Below are positions 1-10,675 of a DNA stretch of 64,000 nt, piece by piece (the stretch's first letter is position 1; every line of letters begins with the position of its first letter). The position numbers were made by a program, and so were the translations under genes. The stretch covers positions 1-64,000 of the forward strand of contig CABMGE010000027.1 of NCBI GenBank assembly GCA_902385625.1, given 5' to 3'. The DNA comes from an uncultured archaeon (lineage in GTDB: Archaea; Nanobdellota; Nanobdellia; Pacearchaeales; GW2011-AR1). The notes beneath the pieces are model-generated. The model saw only the letters and a list, made by a program, of their open reading frames with translations. It was not told the origin of the DNA and ran no database searches.

Positions 1-2
1 AC

Positions 3-701
3 TCTGAAACAAAAGAAGCAAAAATAAGAGGATATTCTCCTGGAAGGTTTTCATTTAATGTGAGCGGAGGAAGATGTGAAAAATGTGAAGGAGATGGAGT
101 AATTAAAATTGAAATGAACTTCCTTCCTGATGTTTATATTGAGTGCGAAGAATGTAAAGGAAAAAGATACAATAAAGAAACTTTGGAAATAAAGTTTAAA
201 GATAAATCAATTGCAGATGTTCTAGACATGAGTGTGGAAGAAGCAGTAAAATTGTTTGAAAACATCCCAAGCATACAAAGAAAAATAGATATGCTCAATA
301 GAGTGGGTTTAGGATACATAAAACTTGGACAATCTTCAACAACACTATCAGGAGGAGAATCTCAAAGAATAAAGTTAACCCGAGAATTGGCAAAAAGAGG
401 AACAGGAAAAACATTATATCTTTTAGATGAACCAACAACAGGCCTTCATTTCCAGGACATAAATAAACTTCTCGAAGTAATAAATGATCTAGTTGACAAA
501 GGCAACACAGTTTTAGTTATAGAACATAACTTAGATATAATTAAATGTGCAGATCATTTGATTGATTTATGTCCAGAAGGCGGGGATGCAGGCGGATATA
601 TTATAGCAGAAGGAACTCCTGAAGAAATAATGAAAAACAACAAGTCTTATACAGGAAAATATCTTAAAATGCATATTGAAAATGAAAAAAGCAAAGGGTA
701 A
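3..701 (+). CDS. uvrA: Excinuclease ABC subunit A, C-terminal part (5' end outside window)
   Basis: Frame is open from base 3 ([32 protein letters not shown]); UvrA zinc finger, LSGGESQR signature, [10 protein letters not shown] Walker B. Confidence 0.97.
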   Translation, partial: SETKEAKIRGYSPGRFSFNVSGGRCEKCEGDGVIKIEMNFLPDVYIECEECKGKRYNKETLEIKFKDKSIADVLDMSVEEAVKLFENIPSIQRKIDMLNRVGLGYIKLGQSSTTLSGGESQRIKLTRELAKRGTGKTLYLLDEPTTGLHFQDINKLLEVINDLVDKGNTVLVIEHNLDIIKCADHLIDLCPEGGDAGGYIIAEGTPEEIMKNNKSYTGKYLKMHIENEKSKG

Positions 702-706
702 TAAAA

Positions 707-2263
707 ATGATAGATCTCTCAACAATACCCAGTAACCCTGGATGCTATCTATACAAAGATAACAAAGGAAATATAATCTATATTGGAAAAGCAAAAGATT
801 TGAAAAAAAGAGTTTCTCAGTATTTTAATTCTCAGGAAAAAGATCCGAAAACACAGGCAATGATTTCTCATATTGATTCTGTTGATTTTATAGTTACTAA
901 AAATGAAGTAGAAGCATTAATTCTAGAAAACAACTTGATTAAAAAAAATCATCCAAAATATAATATTGATTTAAGAGACTCTAAAAGATATGCCTATATT
1001 CGTATAACTAGTGAACCCTTTCCAAGACTTTTAATCGCGAGAAAGCGCGATGCTGGTGATGATTCTGAGTATTTTGGCCCGTTTACATCAGGAGAAAAAA
1101 GAGATTACATAATGCAAACTCTCATCAGAACATTTAAAATAAGGACCTGTAAAAAGCTGCCTAAGCGGCCATGCCTCAGGTTTCACCTCAAATTATGTGA
1201 TGCTCCATGCATAAAAAATATCTCAAAGGAAAAGTATGATGAGAAAATAAAATTCGCAAAGTCAATTCTTAATGGAAAGACAAAAGAAATAGAAGAACAA
1301 ATAAAAGAAGAAATGAAAATTGAATCAAAAAAGCAAAACTTTGAAAAAGCCATTGAACTAAGAAATCAAATAGAATCTCTTGAATATCTAAAAGAAAGGC
1401 AGAATATGCAAAGATCAAAAGAATATAATGAAGATATTATAAATTACCTAGTAAAAGATAACAAAGTCTATTTATTACTATTCAAAATATATAAAGGAAC
1501 ACTTGAAAACAAAGAAGAATTTGAATTTGATTATGAAGAAGATTTTATAGAAGACTTTTTAACTCAATATTATTCAGAAAATTCTATTCCAAAAGAAATA
1601 ATTCTTCCACATAAAGTTGAAGATACAATTAAGATCTTCCTAGAAAAAAAAGCAAATAAAAAAATAAACATAGTAGTTCCTGAAAAAGGTGAAAAAAAGG
1701 AATTACTTGACCTGGTTCTTAAAAATATAGAAATAATATTTTTTGAAAACATAAATAAATTAATAGCATTAAAAGATAAATTAAATCTGGAAACAATTCC
1801 AGAAGTTATTGAGTGTTTTGATATCTCACATCTGTCAGGAACAAGTCAGGTGGGTTCAATGGTTCAGTTTAGAAAAGGAAAGCCAGATAAATCAAACTAT
1901 AGGAAATTTAAAATAAGAACAGTAGATCAGATAGATGATTTTGCATCAATTAAAGAAATCGTTTATCGCCGTTACTATCGTATTAAAAAAGAAAACTCAA
2001 TTCCTCCGGATTTAATAATAATCGATGGTGGAAAGGGCCAACTCTCTAGTGCCATGCAAGCATTGCAAGAATTAAACATAAAAATACCAATAATCTCTAT
2101 TGCAAAAGAATTCGAAGAAATCTATCTTCCAGGAGATTCTAGCCCTCTAAGACTTGAGCGAAAAGATCCAGCCTTGCAAATAGTGCAGCAAATAAGAGAT
2201 GAAGCTCACAGATTTGCAATAAATTACAATAGACTTTTAAGGAAAAAAGACTTGCTAAAATAA
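707..2263 (+). CDS. uvrC: Excinuclease ABC subunit C (lacks C-terminal HhH region)
   Basis: GIY-YIG N-term (PGCYLYKDNKGNIIYIGKAKDLKKRVSQYF), UvrC RNase H-like domain (ECFDISHLSGTSQVGSMVQF, IIDGGKGQL). Confidence 0.96.
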   Translation: MIDLSTIPSNPGCYLYKDNKGNIIYIGKAKDLKKRVSQYFNSQEKDPKTQAMISHIDSVDFIVTKNEVEALILENNLIKKNHPKYNIDLRDSKRYAYIRITSEPFPRLLIARKRDAGDDSEYFGPFTSGEKRDYIMQTLIRTFKIRTCKKLPKRPCLRFHLKLCDAPCIKNISKEKYDEKIKFAKSILNGKTKEIEEQIKEEMKIESKKQNFEKAIELRNQIESLEYLKERQNMQRSKEYNEDIINYLVKDNKVYLLLFKIYKGTLENKEEFEFDYEEDFIEDFLTQYYSENSIPKEIILPHKVEDTIKIFLEKKANKKINIVVPEKGEKKELLDLVLKNIEIIFFENINKLIALKDKLNLETIPEVIECFDISHLSGTSQVGSMVQFRKGKPDKSNYRKFKIRTVDQIDDFASIKEIVYRRYYRIKKENSIPPDLIIIDGGKGQLSSAMQALQELNIKIPIISIAKEFEEIYLPGDSSPLRLERKDPALQIVQQIRDEAHRFAINYNRLLRKKDLLK

Positions 2264-4230
2264 TGAAAAAAGAACCCAACCGATTTAACTTAAAAACTGA
2301 CATGAAACCAGCAGGTTCTCAGCCAGAAGCAATAAAACAACTTGTAGAAGGTTTCAAAAAAGGGAAAAATAACCAAACTTTGCTCGGAGTCACAGGTTCA
2401 GGTAAAACATTTACAATGGCAAATGTAATTCAAGCATTAAACAAGCCAACTCTTATTCTAGCACACAATAAAACTCTTGCAGCGCAATTATATGAAGAAT
2501 TCAAGGAATTTTTTCCAGATAACCAGGTAGAGTATTTTGTTTCCTATTATGATTATTACCAGCCAGAATCCTATATTCCCCAAAAAGATCAGTATATTGA
2601 AAAAGATTCTGCAATCAATCCAAAAATAGAACAAATGAGACTTTCTGCAACAGCCTCCCTAATTACAAGAAAAGATGTAATCGTGGTTTCTAGTGTTTCA
2701 TGCATCTATAGCTTAGGAAATCCAAAAAACTTTGAAATGCTTGGATTTTCAATAAAAAAAGGAGAAAAAATACAAAGAAAAGAGCTTATTACTCGCTTGA
2801 TTAATATTCAATACGAAAGAAATGATATGGATTTATCTTCAGGAACATTTAGAGTAAAAGGAGATACAATTGATTTTATTCCAGCAGGATATTTTGAAAA
2901 TATTTTAAGAATAGAACTAGATGGAGAAAAAATAGAAAAATTATCTGTGATAGATAAAATTACAGGAAGACAAATAGAGGAATTAGATCTTCTTTATATT
3001 TATCCTGCAAGACACTTTGTAATTCCTGAAAATGAAATAGAAGAAGCTCTAGTAGATATTGAAAAACAGCTGGAGAAAGACTTGCCAAAATTAAATCCAC
3101 TCGAAGCCCATAGACTAAAACAAAGAACAATGAGTGATATTGAAATGATCAAAGAAACAGGCTATTGCAAAGGAATTGAAAACTATTCAAGGCATTTTGA
3201 TAAAAGAAAAGAAGGAGAAAAACCCTATTGTCTGCTAGATTATTTTCCAGAAAAAGATTTTTTAATAATAATCGATGAATCCCATCAAACAATTCCCCAA
3301 GTCCATGGAATGTATAATGGAGATCGTGCAAGAAAAAAGGCATTAATTGACTATGGATTTAGGCTAACAAGCGCATATGACAATCGCCCATTAAGATATG
3401 AAGAATTTGAAAAATATCTAAATGAAAATAAAACTCTTTTTGTCTCAGCAACACCTGCAGTTTATGAAAAAGAAAAATCAGACCAAATAGTAGAGCAAAT
3501 AATTAGGCCAACTGGACTCATTGATCCAGAAGTATATGTAAGACCCATTAAAAATCAAGTTGAAGATCTAATAAAAGAAATTGAAATCACAGTAAAAAAA
3601 GGAAACAGAGTTCTTGTAACAACCCTCACAAAAAAACTAGCAGAAGAGCTAACAGATTATCTAGGATCTAAAGGCATTAAAACAAGATATATGCATTCAG
3701 AAATAAAAACCCTTGAAAGAACAGAGCTTATAAGACAATTAAGACTAGGTAAATTTGATGTGCTTGTAGGAATAAATCTCTTAAGAGAAGGCTTAGACCT
3801 TCCTGAAGTAGGTTTTATTGGAGTTCTAGATGCAGATAAAGAAGGATTTCTAAGAGATGCAAGGTCACTCATTCAAATCATTGGAAGAGCAGCAAGAAAT
3901 CTTAATTCAAAGGTAATTCTTTATGCAGACGTGATAACGGGTTCAATTGAAGAAGCAATAAATGAAACAAAAAGAAGAAGAGAACTTCAAATAGAGTACA
4001 ATAAAAAGCATAAAATAACTCCAAAAACCATAATAAAAGAAATAAGAAAACAAACCACAATAATAAAAGATACAAAACATATTCCAAAATCACATATTCC
4101 AAAGATGATAATCGAGTTCACAGCTGAAATGCAAAATGCAGCAGAAGCTTTAGAATTTGAAAAAGCAATTGAAATCAGAGATAAAATAAAAGAGCTGGAA
4201 AAAAGAATAGGAGAAAGAGTTGATTTATGA
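2263..4230 (+). CDS. uvrB: Excinuclease ABC subunit B
   Basis: TLLGVTGSGKTFTMANVI Walker A, SYYDYYQPESYIPQ beta-hairpin, IIGRAARN motif VI, C-terminal UVR motif. Confidence 0.98.
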   Translation: MKKEPNRFNLKTDMKPAGSQPEAIKQLVEGFKKGKNNQTLLGVTGSGKTFTMANVIQALNKPTLILAHNKTLAAQLYEEFKEFFPDNQVEYFVSYYDYYQPESYIPQKDQYIEKDSAINPKIEQMRLSATASLITRKDVIVVSSVSCIYSLGNPKNFEMLGFSIKKGEKIQRKELITRLINIQYERNDMDLSSGTFRVKGDTIDFIPAGYFENILRIELDGEKIEKLSVIDKITGRQIEELDLLYIYPARHFVIPENEIEEALVDIEKQLEKDLPKLNPLEAHRLKQRTMSDIEMIKETGYCKGIENYSRHFDKRKEGEKPYCLLDYFPEKDFLIIIDESHQTIPQVHGMYNGDRARKKALIDYGFRLTSAYDNRPLRYEEFEKYLNENKTLFVSATPAVYEKEKSDQIVEQIIRPTGLIDPEVYVRPIKNQVEDLIKEIEITVKKGNRVLVTTLTKKLAEELTDYLGSKGIKTRYMHSEIKTLERTELIRQLRLGKFDVLVGINLLREGLDLPEVGFIGVLDADKEGFLRDARSLIQIIGRAARNLNSKVILYADVITGSIEEAINETKRRRELQIEYNKKHKITPKTIIKEIRKQTTIIKDTKHIPKSHIPKMIIEFTAEMQNAAEALEFEKAIEIRDKIKELEKRIGERVDL

Positions 4231-4739
4231 TGAAAAAGAGAATTCCAAAAGTAAATACTAAATACATTAAAGTAAAAAAATCAAAAATACATAATAATGG
4301 GGTTTTTGCAAGTAAAAACATAAAAAAAGGAACAAAAATAATAGAGTATGTTGGAGAAATAGTAAGTAAAGAAGAGGGAGACAAAAGATCAGAAGAACAA
4401 TTCAAAAGATCAAGAAAAAATAAATCTGAAGGTTCAGTCTATGTATATGATTTAACCAAGAAGTATGATCTCGATGGTAATTTCAAGTGGAATCCTGCAA
4501 GACTTATCAATCATTCATGTGAACCAAATGCAAAGTATAAACAAGTTGGACTTAAAATATTCATAATCGCAATTAGATCAATAAAAAAAGGAGAAGAAAT
4601 ATCTTATGATTATGGTTATGATTTAGATGACTATAAAGACCATAAGTGTAAATGTGGAAAAGAAAAATGCATTGGCTATATTATAGGTAAAAATTATAGA
4701 AAAGATTTTGAAAAATTAAGAAAAAAAAGAAAATATTGA
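4227..4739 (+). CDS. SET-domain protein lysine methyltransferase with post-SET Cys cluster
   Basis: INHSCEPNAKY, EISYDYGYD, CKCGKEKCIG; ATGA overlap with uvrB. Confidence 0.9.
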   Translation: MMKKRIPKVNTKYIKVKKSKIHNNGVFASKNIKKGTKIIEYVGEIVSKEEGDKRSEEQFKRSRKNKSEGSVYVYDLTKKYDLDGNFKWNPARLINHSCEPNAKYKQVGLKIFIIAIRSIKKGEEISYDYGYDLDDYKDHKCKCGKEKCIGYIIGKNYRKDFEKLRKKRKY

Positions 4740-4749
4740 ATAGAACAAA

Positions 4750-5700
4750 TTATTCTTCCATATGTTTATCTTTCTTAACTATCTCTTCCATTTTCTTAAG
4801 ATCAATATGAGATCTCCAAAAAAAGAATCCTATAACCCCAAAAGTCACTAAAGGAGATACATAAATAGGAATTTCAACCCCAAAGCTGTCTAGAATCATA
4901 ATAAGCCCTAAGAAAAATATAGAATACATTGCTCCATTCTTAAGATAAGGATATTTCTTAACTTTGTCTATATTTCTAACAGTAAGTTCACGAACAACAA
5001 ATGCACCAAGGCCATTTCCTAAAAGAATTAAAGGTATTGAAAGAGTAAATGCAAATGCACCAAGAACTCCATCTATAGAGAATGTTGCATCAATAACTTC
5101 AAGATAAATTATCTTACTAATATCAGACATATGTTCCTTCATTAAATTCTCTTCAGCTTTTTTTGCATTTTCTTTAAGTCCATTTGTAATAAAAAATGCA
5201 GTTGAACCAATTACTGCAGAAAAAGCCATTAAAGGATTTTTGTGAAGCGAATACCAGACAATTAAAGCAAGAACTGCTGAAACAATTGAATAAAACCAAA
5301 TTCCTTTATTATCAAAGAATTTCTCAACTCTTAATCCATAATTTTTTGGTTCAGTAAAAAGCCAGTAAAAAAATATGAAAATTAAAAAGGTTCCACCCCC
5401 AACAAGAAGTATTGGTGTAGATGCCTCCATAGAAGAAATAACACGTGGATCACTAGAAAATGTTGCAGTAAATGAGCCTATTATTCCAAGCGCAGGATTT
5501 GTTGCAAAAACAATAATCCAAGGCAAGAGACCACGTACAACAAAAACTGCAAATAAAATACCCCAAAGTAAAAACCATTTCCTTCCCTTTGGCTTCATAG
5601 TATGAAGTACATCTGCATTTATTACTGCATTATCTACTGAAGAGATAATTTCAAATAAACAAAGACCCACTAAGATAATTAAAATTGAAAATATATCCAT
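4750..5700 (-). CDS. DUF475/TerC-like integral membrane protein
   Basis: Multi-TM; EIISSVDNAVINADVL and IDATFSIDGVLGAFAF motifs. Confidence 0.8.
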   Translation of the reverse strand: MDIFSILIILVGLCLFEIISSVDNAVINADVLHTMKPKGRKWFLLWGILFAVFVVRGLLPWIIVFATNPALGIIGSFTATFSSDPRVISSMEASTPILLVGGGTFLIFIFFYWLFTEPKNYGLRVEKFFDNKGIWFYSIVSAVLALIVWYSLHKNPLMAFSAVIGSTAFFITNGLKENAKKAEENLMKEHMSDISKIIYLEVIDATFSIDGVLGAFAFTLSIPLILLGNGLGAFVVRELTVRNIDKVKKYPYLKNGAMYSIFFLGLIMILDSFGVEIPIYVSPLVTFGVIGFFFWRSHIDLKKMEEIVKKDKHMEE

Positions 5701-5724
5701 AAAAATACTATAAAAAATGACTAT

Positions 5725-6753
5725 TTAATCATATTCCTCGCAGACTAAATAGTCTTGATTAAACATAAAAACCACTGCTTCTCTTTCTCCGATAAGACCT
5801 TTTTCAAGTTGATTTCTCTCTTTCCAATAATCTTTTGGATCAATTGAATATTTTATAACAACTTTTCCAAATCTATTTCTTTTAAGTAAAGTGTTAAGTT
5901 CAAAATTATTTTTACAAAGGTCTATAATTTCATAAGGTCTTGCAAGGCATCCAAATTCAAGTGAAGGATTTTTTGAAGTGAATAAAACTTTATTCTTTTC
6001 AGTTCCCTCTAAAACTTCTGCACAAACCAAAGTAGCAAGTTCATTTATAAGTCCTGCACGAATAATTGCCTCTGAAACTTCATAAATATAGTTGATTGGT
6101 CTTTTAACTATTCTTGATTTCCTATTTTTATTATCAACAATCCTAATTTCTGAAAAAACATCAACAACACTGATTCTATCTTTTTTTAAATTCCCAAAAT
6201 ATAAATCCAGGCGGTTTAATTTATTATCCTTGGACAAATATTCAGCTTCAAAACTGCCAAGTTCTTTTAATTTGTCAAGATCTATTCTAGGAGGAACTTC
6301 AAGACAGATGTTAGGAGTTATTTTTGAATAAACCTCAAGGAGTTTCTTTAAATCAGGTTTAATAGAATTAAGATTTCTTTCTTTTTCTTCAGGAAGCCTT
6401 TCTGGATCGCAAAAAATAACATCCGGACAAATCTTTCTAACCTTTTCAACAACCGAAGGTTCGAGAATGTCTCCTACCTCAAACTTCAAGTTTTTAATAT
6501 CAAAATTTTTCTTAGCATATTCAACCTTTCTTTCGTCTATTTCAAAGGAATAAACCTCTTTGCAGGTTTTTGCAAATGCTCCTGATTGAATGCCGATTCC
6601 AGAACATAAATCAACAATAACCTTGCATTTTAGTCTACGTGCCCGATATTTTGCAACTTGGGCAGGAGTTGCAAACCTTAAATCCTCTTTGCTAAAATGT
6701 TTTACATTTCCTATATTTTTCTCATTTACCATATAAGAATTAAAAAATAACAC
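5725..6753 (-). CDS. Class I SAM-dependent methyltransferase with C-terminal THUMP-like domain
   Basis: VIVDLCSGIGIQSGAFAK, YSFEIDERKVEYAKKN, DVIFCDPERLPEEKERNL. Confidence 0.75.
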   Translation of the reverse strand: MLFFNSYMVNEKNIGNVKHFSKEDLRFATPAQVAKYRARRLKCKVIVDLCSGIGIQSGAFAKTCKEVYSFEIDERKVEYAKKNFDIKNLKFEVGDILEPSVVEKVRKICPDVIFCDPERLPEEKERNLNSIKPDLKKLLEVYSKITPNICLEVPPRIDLDKLKELGSFEAEYLSKDNKLNRLDLYFGNLKKDRISVVDVFSEIRIVDNKNRKSRIVKRPINYIYEVSEAIIRAGLINELATLVCAEVLEGTEKNKVLFTSKNPSLEFGCLARPYEIIDLCKNNFELNTLLKRNRFGKVVIKYSIDPKDYWKERNQLEKGLIGEREAVVFMFNQDYLVCEEYD

Positions 6754-6777
6754 TATTTAAGCCCTTTTAAAATATCT

Positions 6778-9693
6778 TTAATAAAAATTCATATGAACTG
6801 AATTAATTTTCTTCTTATAATTTAACTCTCGCAAATAAATTATAATAATTATTGCGATCATGGCAAAAGCTGCAATTATTGAAGAAATTAGGATTAAAGA
6901 ATAATCTTTCTTTAGGGTAATCTCTTTCAGAGGTTCATTTTTATTTGCTGAATCATTAACAATACTTGAACTAAAATTACCCGGAATAATTTTCTCATTT
7001 ATTCTCATTATAGTTATATTTGCTTTGTTATTTGAAATGCTATTTAATTTTACATAAATTTCATAATTTTTTCCATCCATATTAAGATCAAATTTCTCCT
7101 CGTTTCCGGAATAAAGTTTCACGCTTTGAGAACCATTGCTTAAATTTAATATGACATAACTTTTCTCAAGTTTTGTAATTCCAATATAATCTGTTTTTGT
7201 TTTCCCATCTATGCTAAGATTAATTTTAACCCTTTCTTTGTAAGAAAGTTCCTCATTATAACCTAAACCTAAATCGATTTTTGTTAAATCACGAGTAACC
7301 TCCCAAAAGTCCTTTTTCAGAGTAGTAGCTATACCTCCACCTCCACCACCATTATTATCATTATTTGTTGAAGGAACAGCTATTGCAAATGTTATAATAG
7401 AACTGTTTCCGATATTGCCTGCAAGATCTGTACAATTAACATAAGCAGAATAACTTCCTGCAGATAAACCGGCAGTTATCTGATTATTTATTGTACTAAT
7501 TGAAGAAGTATTTACATAAGAAGCCCCATTTGCATAAACAGAACAATTTGCTATTCCTGATTCAGAATCGTTTGCATCAAAAATAAACATAACCTCATAA
7601 TCACTTCCAGAATAAGATGCACTATTTGCAGGAGAGACTACATTAACTAAAGGAGGAGATGAGTCTGAGAGAATATTTAAGGTATGTAAAAAACTAACGC
7701 TTAAACTCACATTCACAACCCCATTAGAATTAGAATTAATTGTGCAGTTAGGATTAGAAGAACATAAAATACCATCATATTTAACGCAATAATTTCCTGA
7801 AGATAAATTAGTCATATTGACAACAAGAGTAGTATTCCCAGTACCATCAAGAGTTATATTATAATTATTAGCATTTGTAGAAACATAATTATTTCCTGAA
7901 TTTGCTAAATAAAAATAAATCTTATATAAATAATTAAGAACACTTCCAAGATTAATATTTGTATTTGTCTTATTGTTAATATAAATTCCATAGCCTGAGT
8001 TATTACCTATAATTGAATAGGGACCGAGATTAAAAGTTATATTAGTTGCATTAATCTCAAAGCAAGTTCCATTAGAACTAATATTTGAAATTAAAGTATA
8101 AACCCCATTTTCAGTACTTAAAAATCCGCATTCACTAACATTTCCTGCGCTCAAAATCGTCTCAGAAATAGAATAATTGCTCCACGAACTAACATTGAAG
8201 GTTATACTTCCGCCAGACAATAAGGTTAAAATGGAGCATGAGGGAGCAGTTAGAGAGTTGCATCTGACTCCGTTTCTTAATACTAAAGGGTATTTAATAT
8301 TATTAGACAAACCATAGAGAATAACATTGGCGCTCTTGTTTAATCCGATTTTCGAAGAATTAACATAAACAGAATTGTTATTTATTTTAATATCATTTGA
8401 AAGATTTGTTCCAGAACCATTTATTGGACTAATAAAATAAATTTCTCCATATTTTGAATTTTTAATGTTTATAAGTGATCCACTACTGGTAAAGATATAA
8501 TTCTCCAAATACTGATCAACAAAACCGGTCTTATTCACCTTACCGGAAATATTAACATCATAATAAGAATAGTTTCTATAGACGATTGAATTATTCGTGA
8601 AAATATTTCCCTCATAATTTTGATTTTCATTAAAATCTGAATCCATCAAAATCCTGTCTGCATTTGAAACATTAATTACATTTGAAGTTATATTGTTTCT
8701 CGAAGATCTACATAAATGAATTCCAGATGAACCTAATCCAGTTGTTGAAATATTATTGAAAGCAATAATATTACCAAGAGCACCTGCATAATCAATATTT
8801 CCTAAATCAATTCCATAACTCTTAGACCCGGTTGTAAGTATGGTGTTTGAAGTTACATTATTTAACTCAAAATAAGAATCCTCAGAGCTTGTTGAGTATA
8901 TCGAAATCCCACTTGCATCAGAACCGTTTGTTGAGATGTTATTTAAGGTAAAAGTATTCAAACGTGGAGATCTCCATTCACCAGATGAAGAAATTCCCTT
9001 GGTGCCAGATCCTGTTGTTAAAATATTATTTGAAGCGATAGTATTTGAAGAATCCTGTTCATCTAAAAAAATTCCAGCACCATTATTTGAGGTTATTAAA
9101 TTAAAAGATATTATTGAGTTCGTACTATCTTGTAAAAAAACTCCAATTCCGCCAGAAAGGGTATTTAAAGTTACATTGGAGTTTAAAGCATTATATAAAT
9201 AAATTGCTCCATAAGGACAATTGCCCGAAACCATATTTGAAATTATTTTTAAATTTGAAGTACTATATGAATAAATTCCGTCATAATTTGAATTTGCAGT
9301 ATTATTTATTATAATTGAGTTATTAACAAACCTAAAATAAATCCCATAACCCCCATACAATGAATTCATAGTAACATTGCAATTCTTAACAGTAATATTA
9401 ACAATATTCTCTCCAGCATAAATTCCAGATTTAGCAAGAGTAGTATTCCTTATATAAAACCCATTACAATTCAAAGTCACATCCGAAACATTAATATTAA
9501 AGCATCCAATAGTAGGGCTGCTTAAATTAACATCTGAATTGATAAGGTTATTTGTGAGATTATAAACTCCACTTACATTAATAACTTGACAAGAATCGAT
9601 ATTTCCAGGAGTAGAAGCACTAATTTCAATTATACCCCCTAAAATAACAATTAAAGTAAATATCCAAATAATCGTATAATCCCTCTTTTTCAT
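6778..9693 (-). CDS. Large secreted NosD-like parallel beta-helix surface protein with C-terminal TM anchor
   Basis: N-terminal signal segment; repeated SNxIxxN/NNIxxxG beta-helix coils; Ig-like segment; C-terminal hydrophobic helix plus basic tail. Confidence 0.8.
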   Translation of the reverse strand: MKKRDYTIIWIFTLIVILGGIIEISASTPGNIDSCQVINVSGVYNLTNNLINSDVNLSSPTIGCFNINVSDVTLNCNGFYIRNTTLAKSGIYAGENIVNITVKNCNVTMNSLYGGYGIYFRFVNNSIIINNTANSNYDGIYSYSTSNLKIISNMVSGNCPYGAIYLYNALNSNVTLNTLSGGIGVFLQDSTNSIISFNLITSNNGAGIFLDEQDSSNTIASNNILTTGSGTKGISSSGEWRSPRLNTFTLNNISTNGSDASGISIYSTSSEDSYFELNNVTSNTILTTGSKSYGIDLGNIDYAGALGNIIAFNNISTTGLGSSGIHLCRSSRNNITSNVINVSNADRILMDSDFNENQNYEGNIFTNNSIVYRNYSYYDVNISGKVNKTGFVDQYLENYIFTSSGSLINIKNSKYGEIYFISPINGSGTNLSNDIKINNNSVYVNSSKIGLNKSANVILYGLSNNIKYPLVLRNGVRCNSLTAPSCSILTLLSGGSITFNVSSWSNYSISETILSAGNVSECGFLSTENGVYTLISNISSNGTCFEINATNITFNLGPYSIIGNNSGYGIYINNKTNTNINLGSVLNYLYKIYFYLANSGNNYVSTNANNYNITLDGTGNTTLVVNMTNLSSGNYCVKYDGILCSSNPNCTINSNSNGVVNVSLSVSFLHTLNILSDSSPPLVNVVSPANSASYSGSDYEVMFIFDANDSESGIANCSVYANGASYVNTSSISTINNQITAGLSAGSYSAYVNCTDLAGNIGNSSIITFAIAVPSTNNDNNGGGGGGIATTLKKDFWEVTRDLTKIDLGLGYNEELSYKERVKINLSIDGKTKTDYIGITKLEKSYVILNLSNGSQSVKLYSGNEEKFDLNMDGKNYEIYVKLNSISNNKANITIMRINEKIIPGNFSSSIVNDSANKNEPLKEITLKKDYSLILISSIIAAFAMIAIIIIIYLRELNYKKKINSVHMNFY

Positions 9694-9717
9694 CTATAAA
9701 AAATAGTTTAAAACTAT

Positions 9718-10485
9718 TTAAATCATTCGTATAAATTGGTAAATTAAGATAAATATTCCAAGAATAAAATTATAAACTCCAAATAAATAAAATTTATCAG
9801 TTTTAATTATCCTAAGAAGTATTTTTATTGTAAATAAACTTACAAGAAAGGTTACAATAAATGATATAACAAGCAGATTATAACTAATATCAGAAACAAC
9901 AATATTTTTTAGTTCAAGTACTCCGGCTCCAAGAACAACTGGAATTGCCATTAAAAATGAAAACCTTACAGCCTCTTGTTTTGAAAGACCTCTATACATT
10001 CCAGAAGAAACAGTAGCTCCACTTCTGGATATTCCTGGAAGTATTGCAACTGCCTGAAAAGCTCCAATAAATAAAGAGTCAAACCATGTTAAGGTCTCTT
10101 TTTTCTCCCTGGAAAATTTAGTTAAATAAATAAGGATTCCAGAAATAATAAAAAAGATTCCAAGATAAATCATATTTGAAAATAAACCTTCAATTTCCTT
10201 TCTAAATAAAAATCCAACTACTCCTGCAGGAATTATTCCAAGTAAAATTAATAGTATATATCTTATATTTTTTCTTTTTCTGATATTAAGTAAACTTACT
10301 ATATCCCAGAAAAAAACAACAAAAACCGCGAGAATACTTGCAAAATGCAAAAAAACATCAAAACTAAGGTTCTGAAAACCAAAAAAATTCTGCATAATTG
10401 CAAGATGCCCTGAACTACTAATTGGAAGCCATTCTGCGATTCCTTGAATTATGCTTAAAATAACTGCTTGAATTAGACTTACCAT
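9718..10485 (-). CDS. uppP: Undecaprenyl-diphosphatase (UppP/BacA family)
   Basis: QGIAEWLPISSSGHL and ILPGISRSGATVSSG motifs; multi-TM. Confidence 0.95.
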   Translation of the reverse strand: MVSLIQAVILSIIQGIAEWLPISSSGHLAIMQNFFGFQNLSFDVFLHFASILAVFVVFFWDIVSLLNIRKRKNIRYILLILLGIIPAGVVGFLFRKEIEGLFSNMIYLGIFFIISGILIYLTKFSREKKETLTWFDSLFIGAFQAVAILPGISRSGATVSSGMYRGLSKQEAVRFSFLMAIPVVLGAGVLELKNIVVSDISYNLLVISFIVTFLVSLFTIKILLRIIKTDKFYLFGVYNFILGIFILIYQFIRMI

Positions 10486-10590
10486 AAGAGAAAAATAACT
10501 CTGATATTTAAAAAACCTTTTATTGACTGAGTTTAAGAGGTTTTTTAAGCCAAGAAAATTCAGAATTTTCTATGTTTGTAAATTCTTCTT

Positions 10591-10637
10591 AAGAACAATT
10601 AGGAAAAAAACAACCCCAATATTTATAAATTGTTCTT
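10591..10637. promoter_or_regulatory. 10-bp perfect inverted repeat flanking a TTTATAAA box upstream of 10676
   Basis: AAGAACAATT (10591-10600) and AATTGTTCTT (10628-10637) enclose ATTTATAAA. Confidence 0.45.
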
Positions 10638-10675
10638 TCTTATTTAAATAGAATAAACCCTGTACAAAAGACTAG

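Noticed and set aside
10554-10570. Perfect palindrome GAAAATTC-A-GAATTTTC
   Set aside because: Short AT-rich palindromes are common by chance here; the 10591-10637 repeat is longer and better placed.
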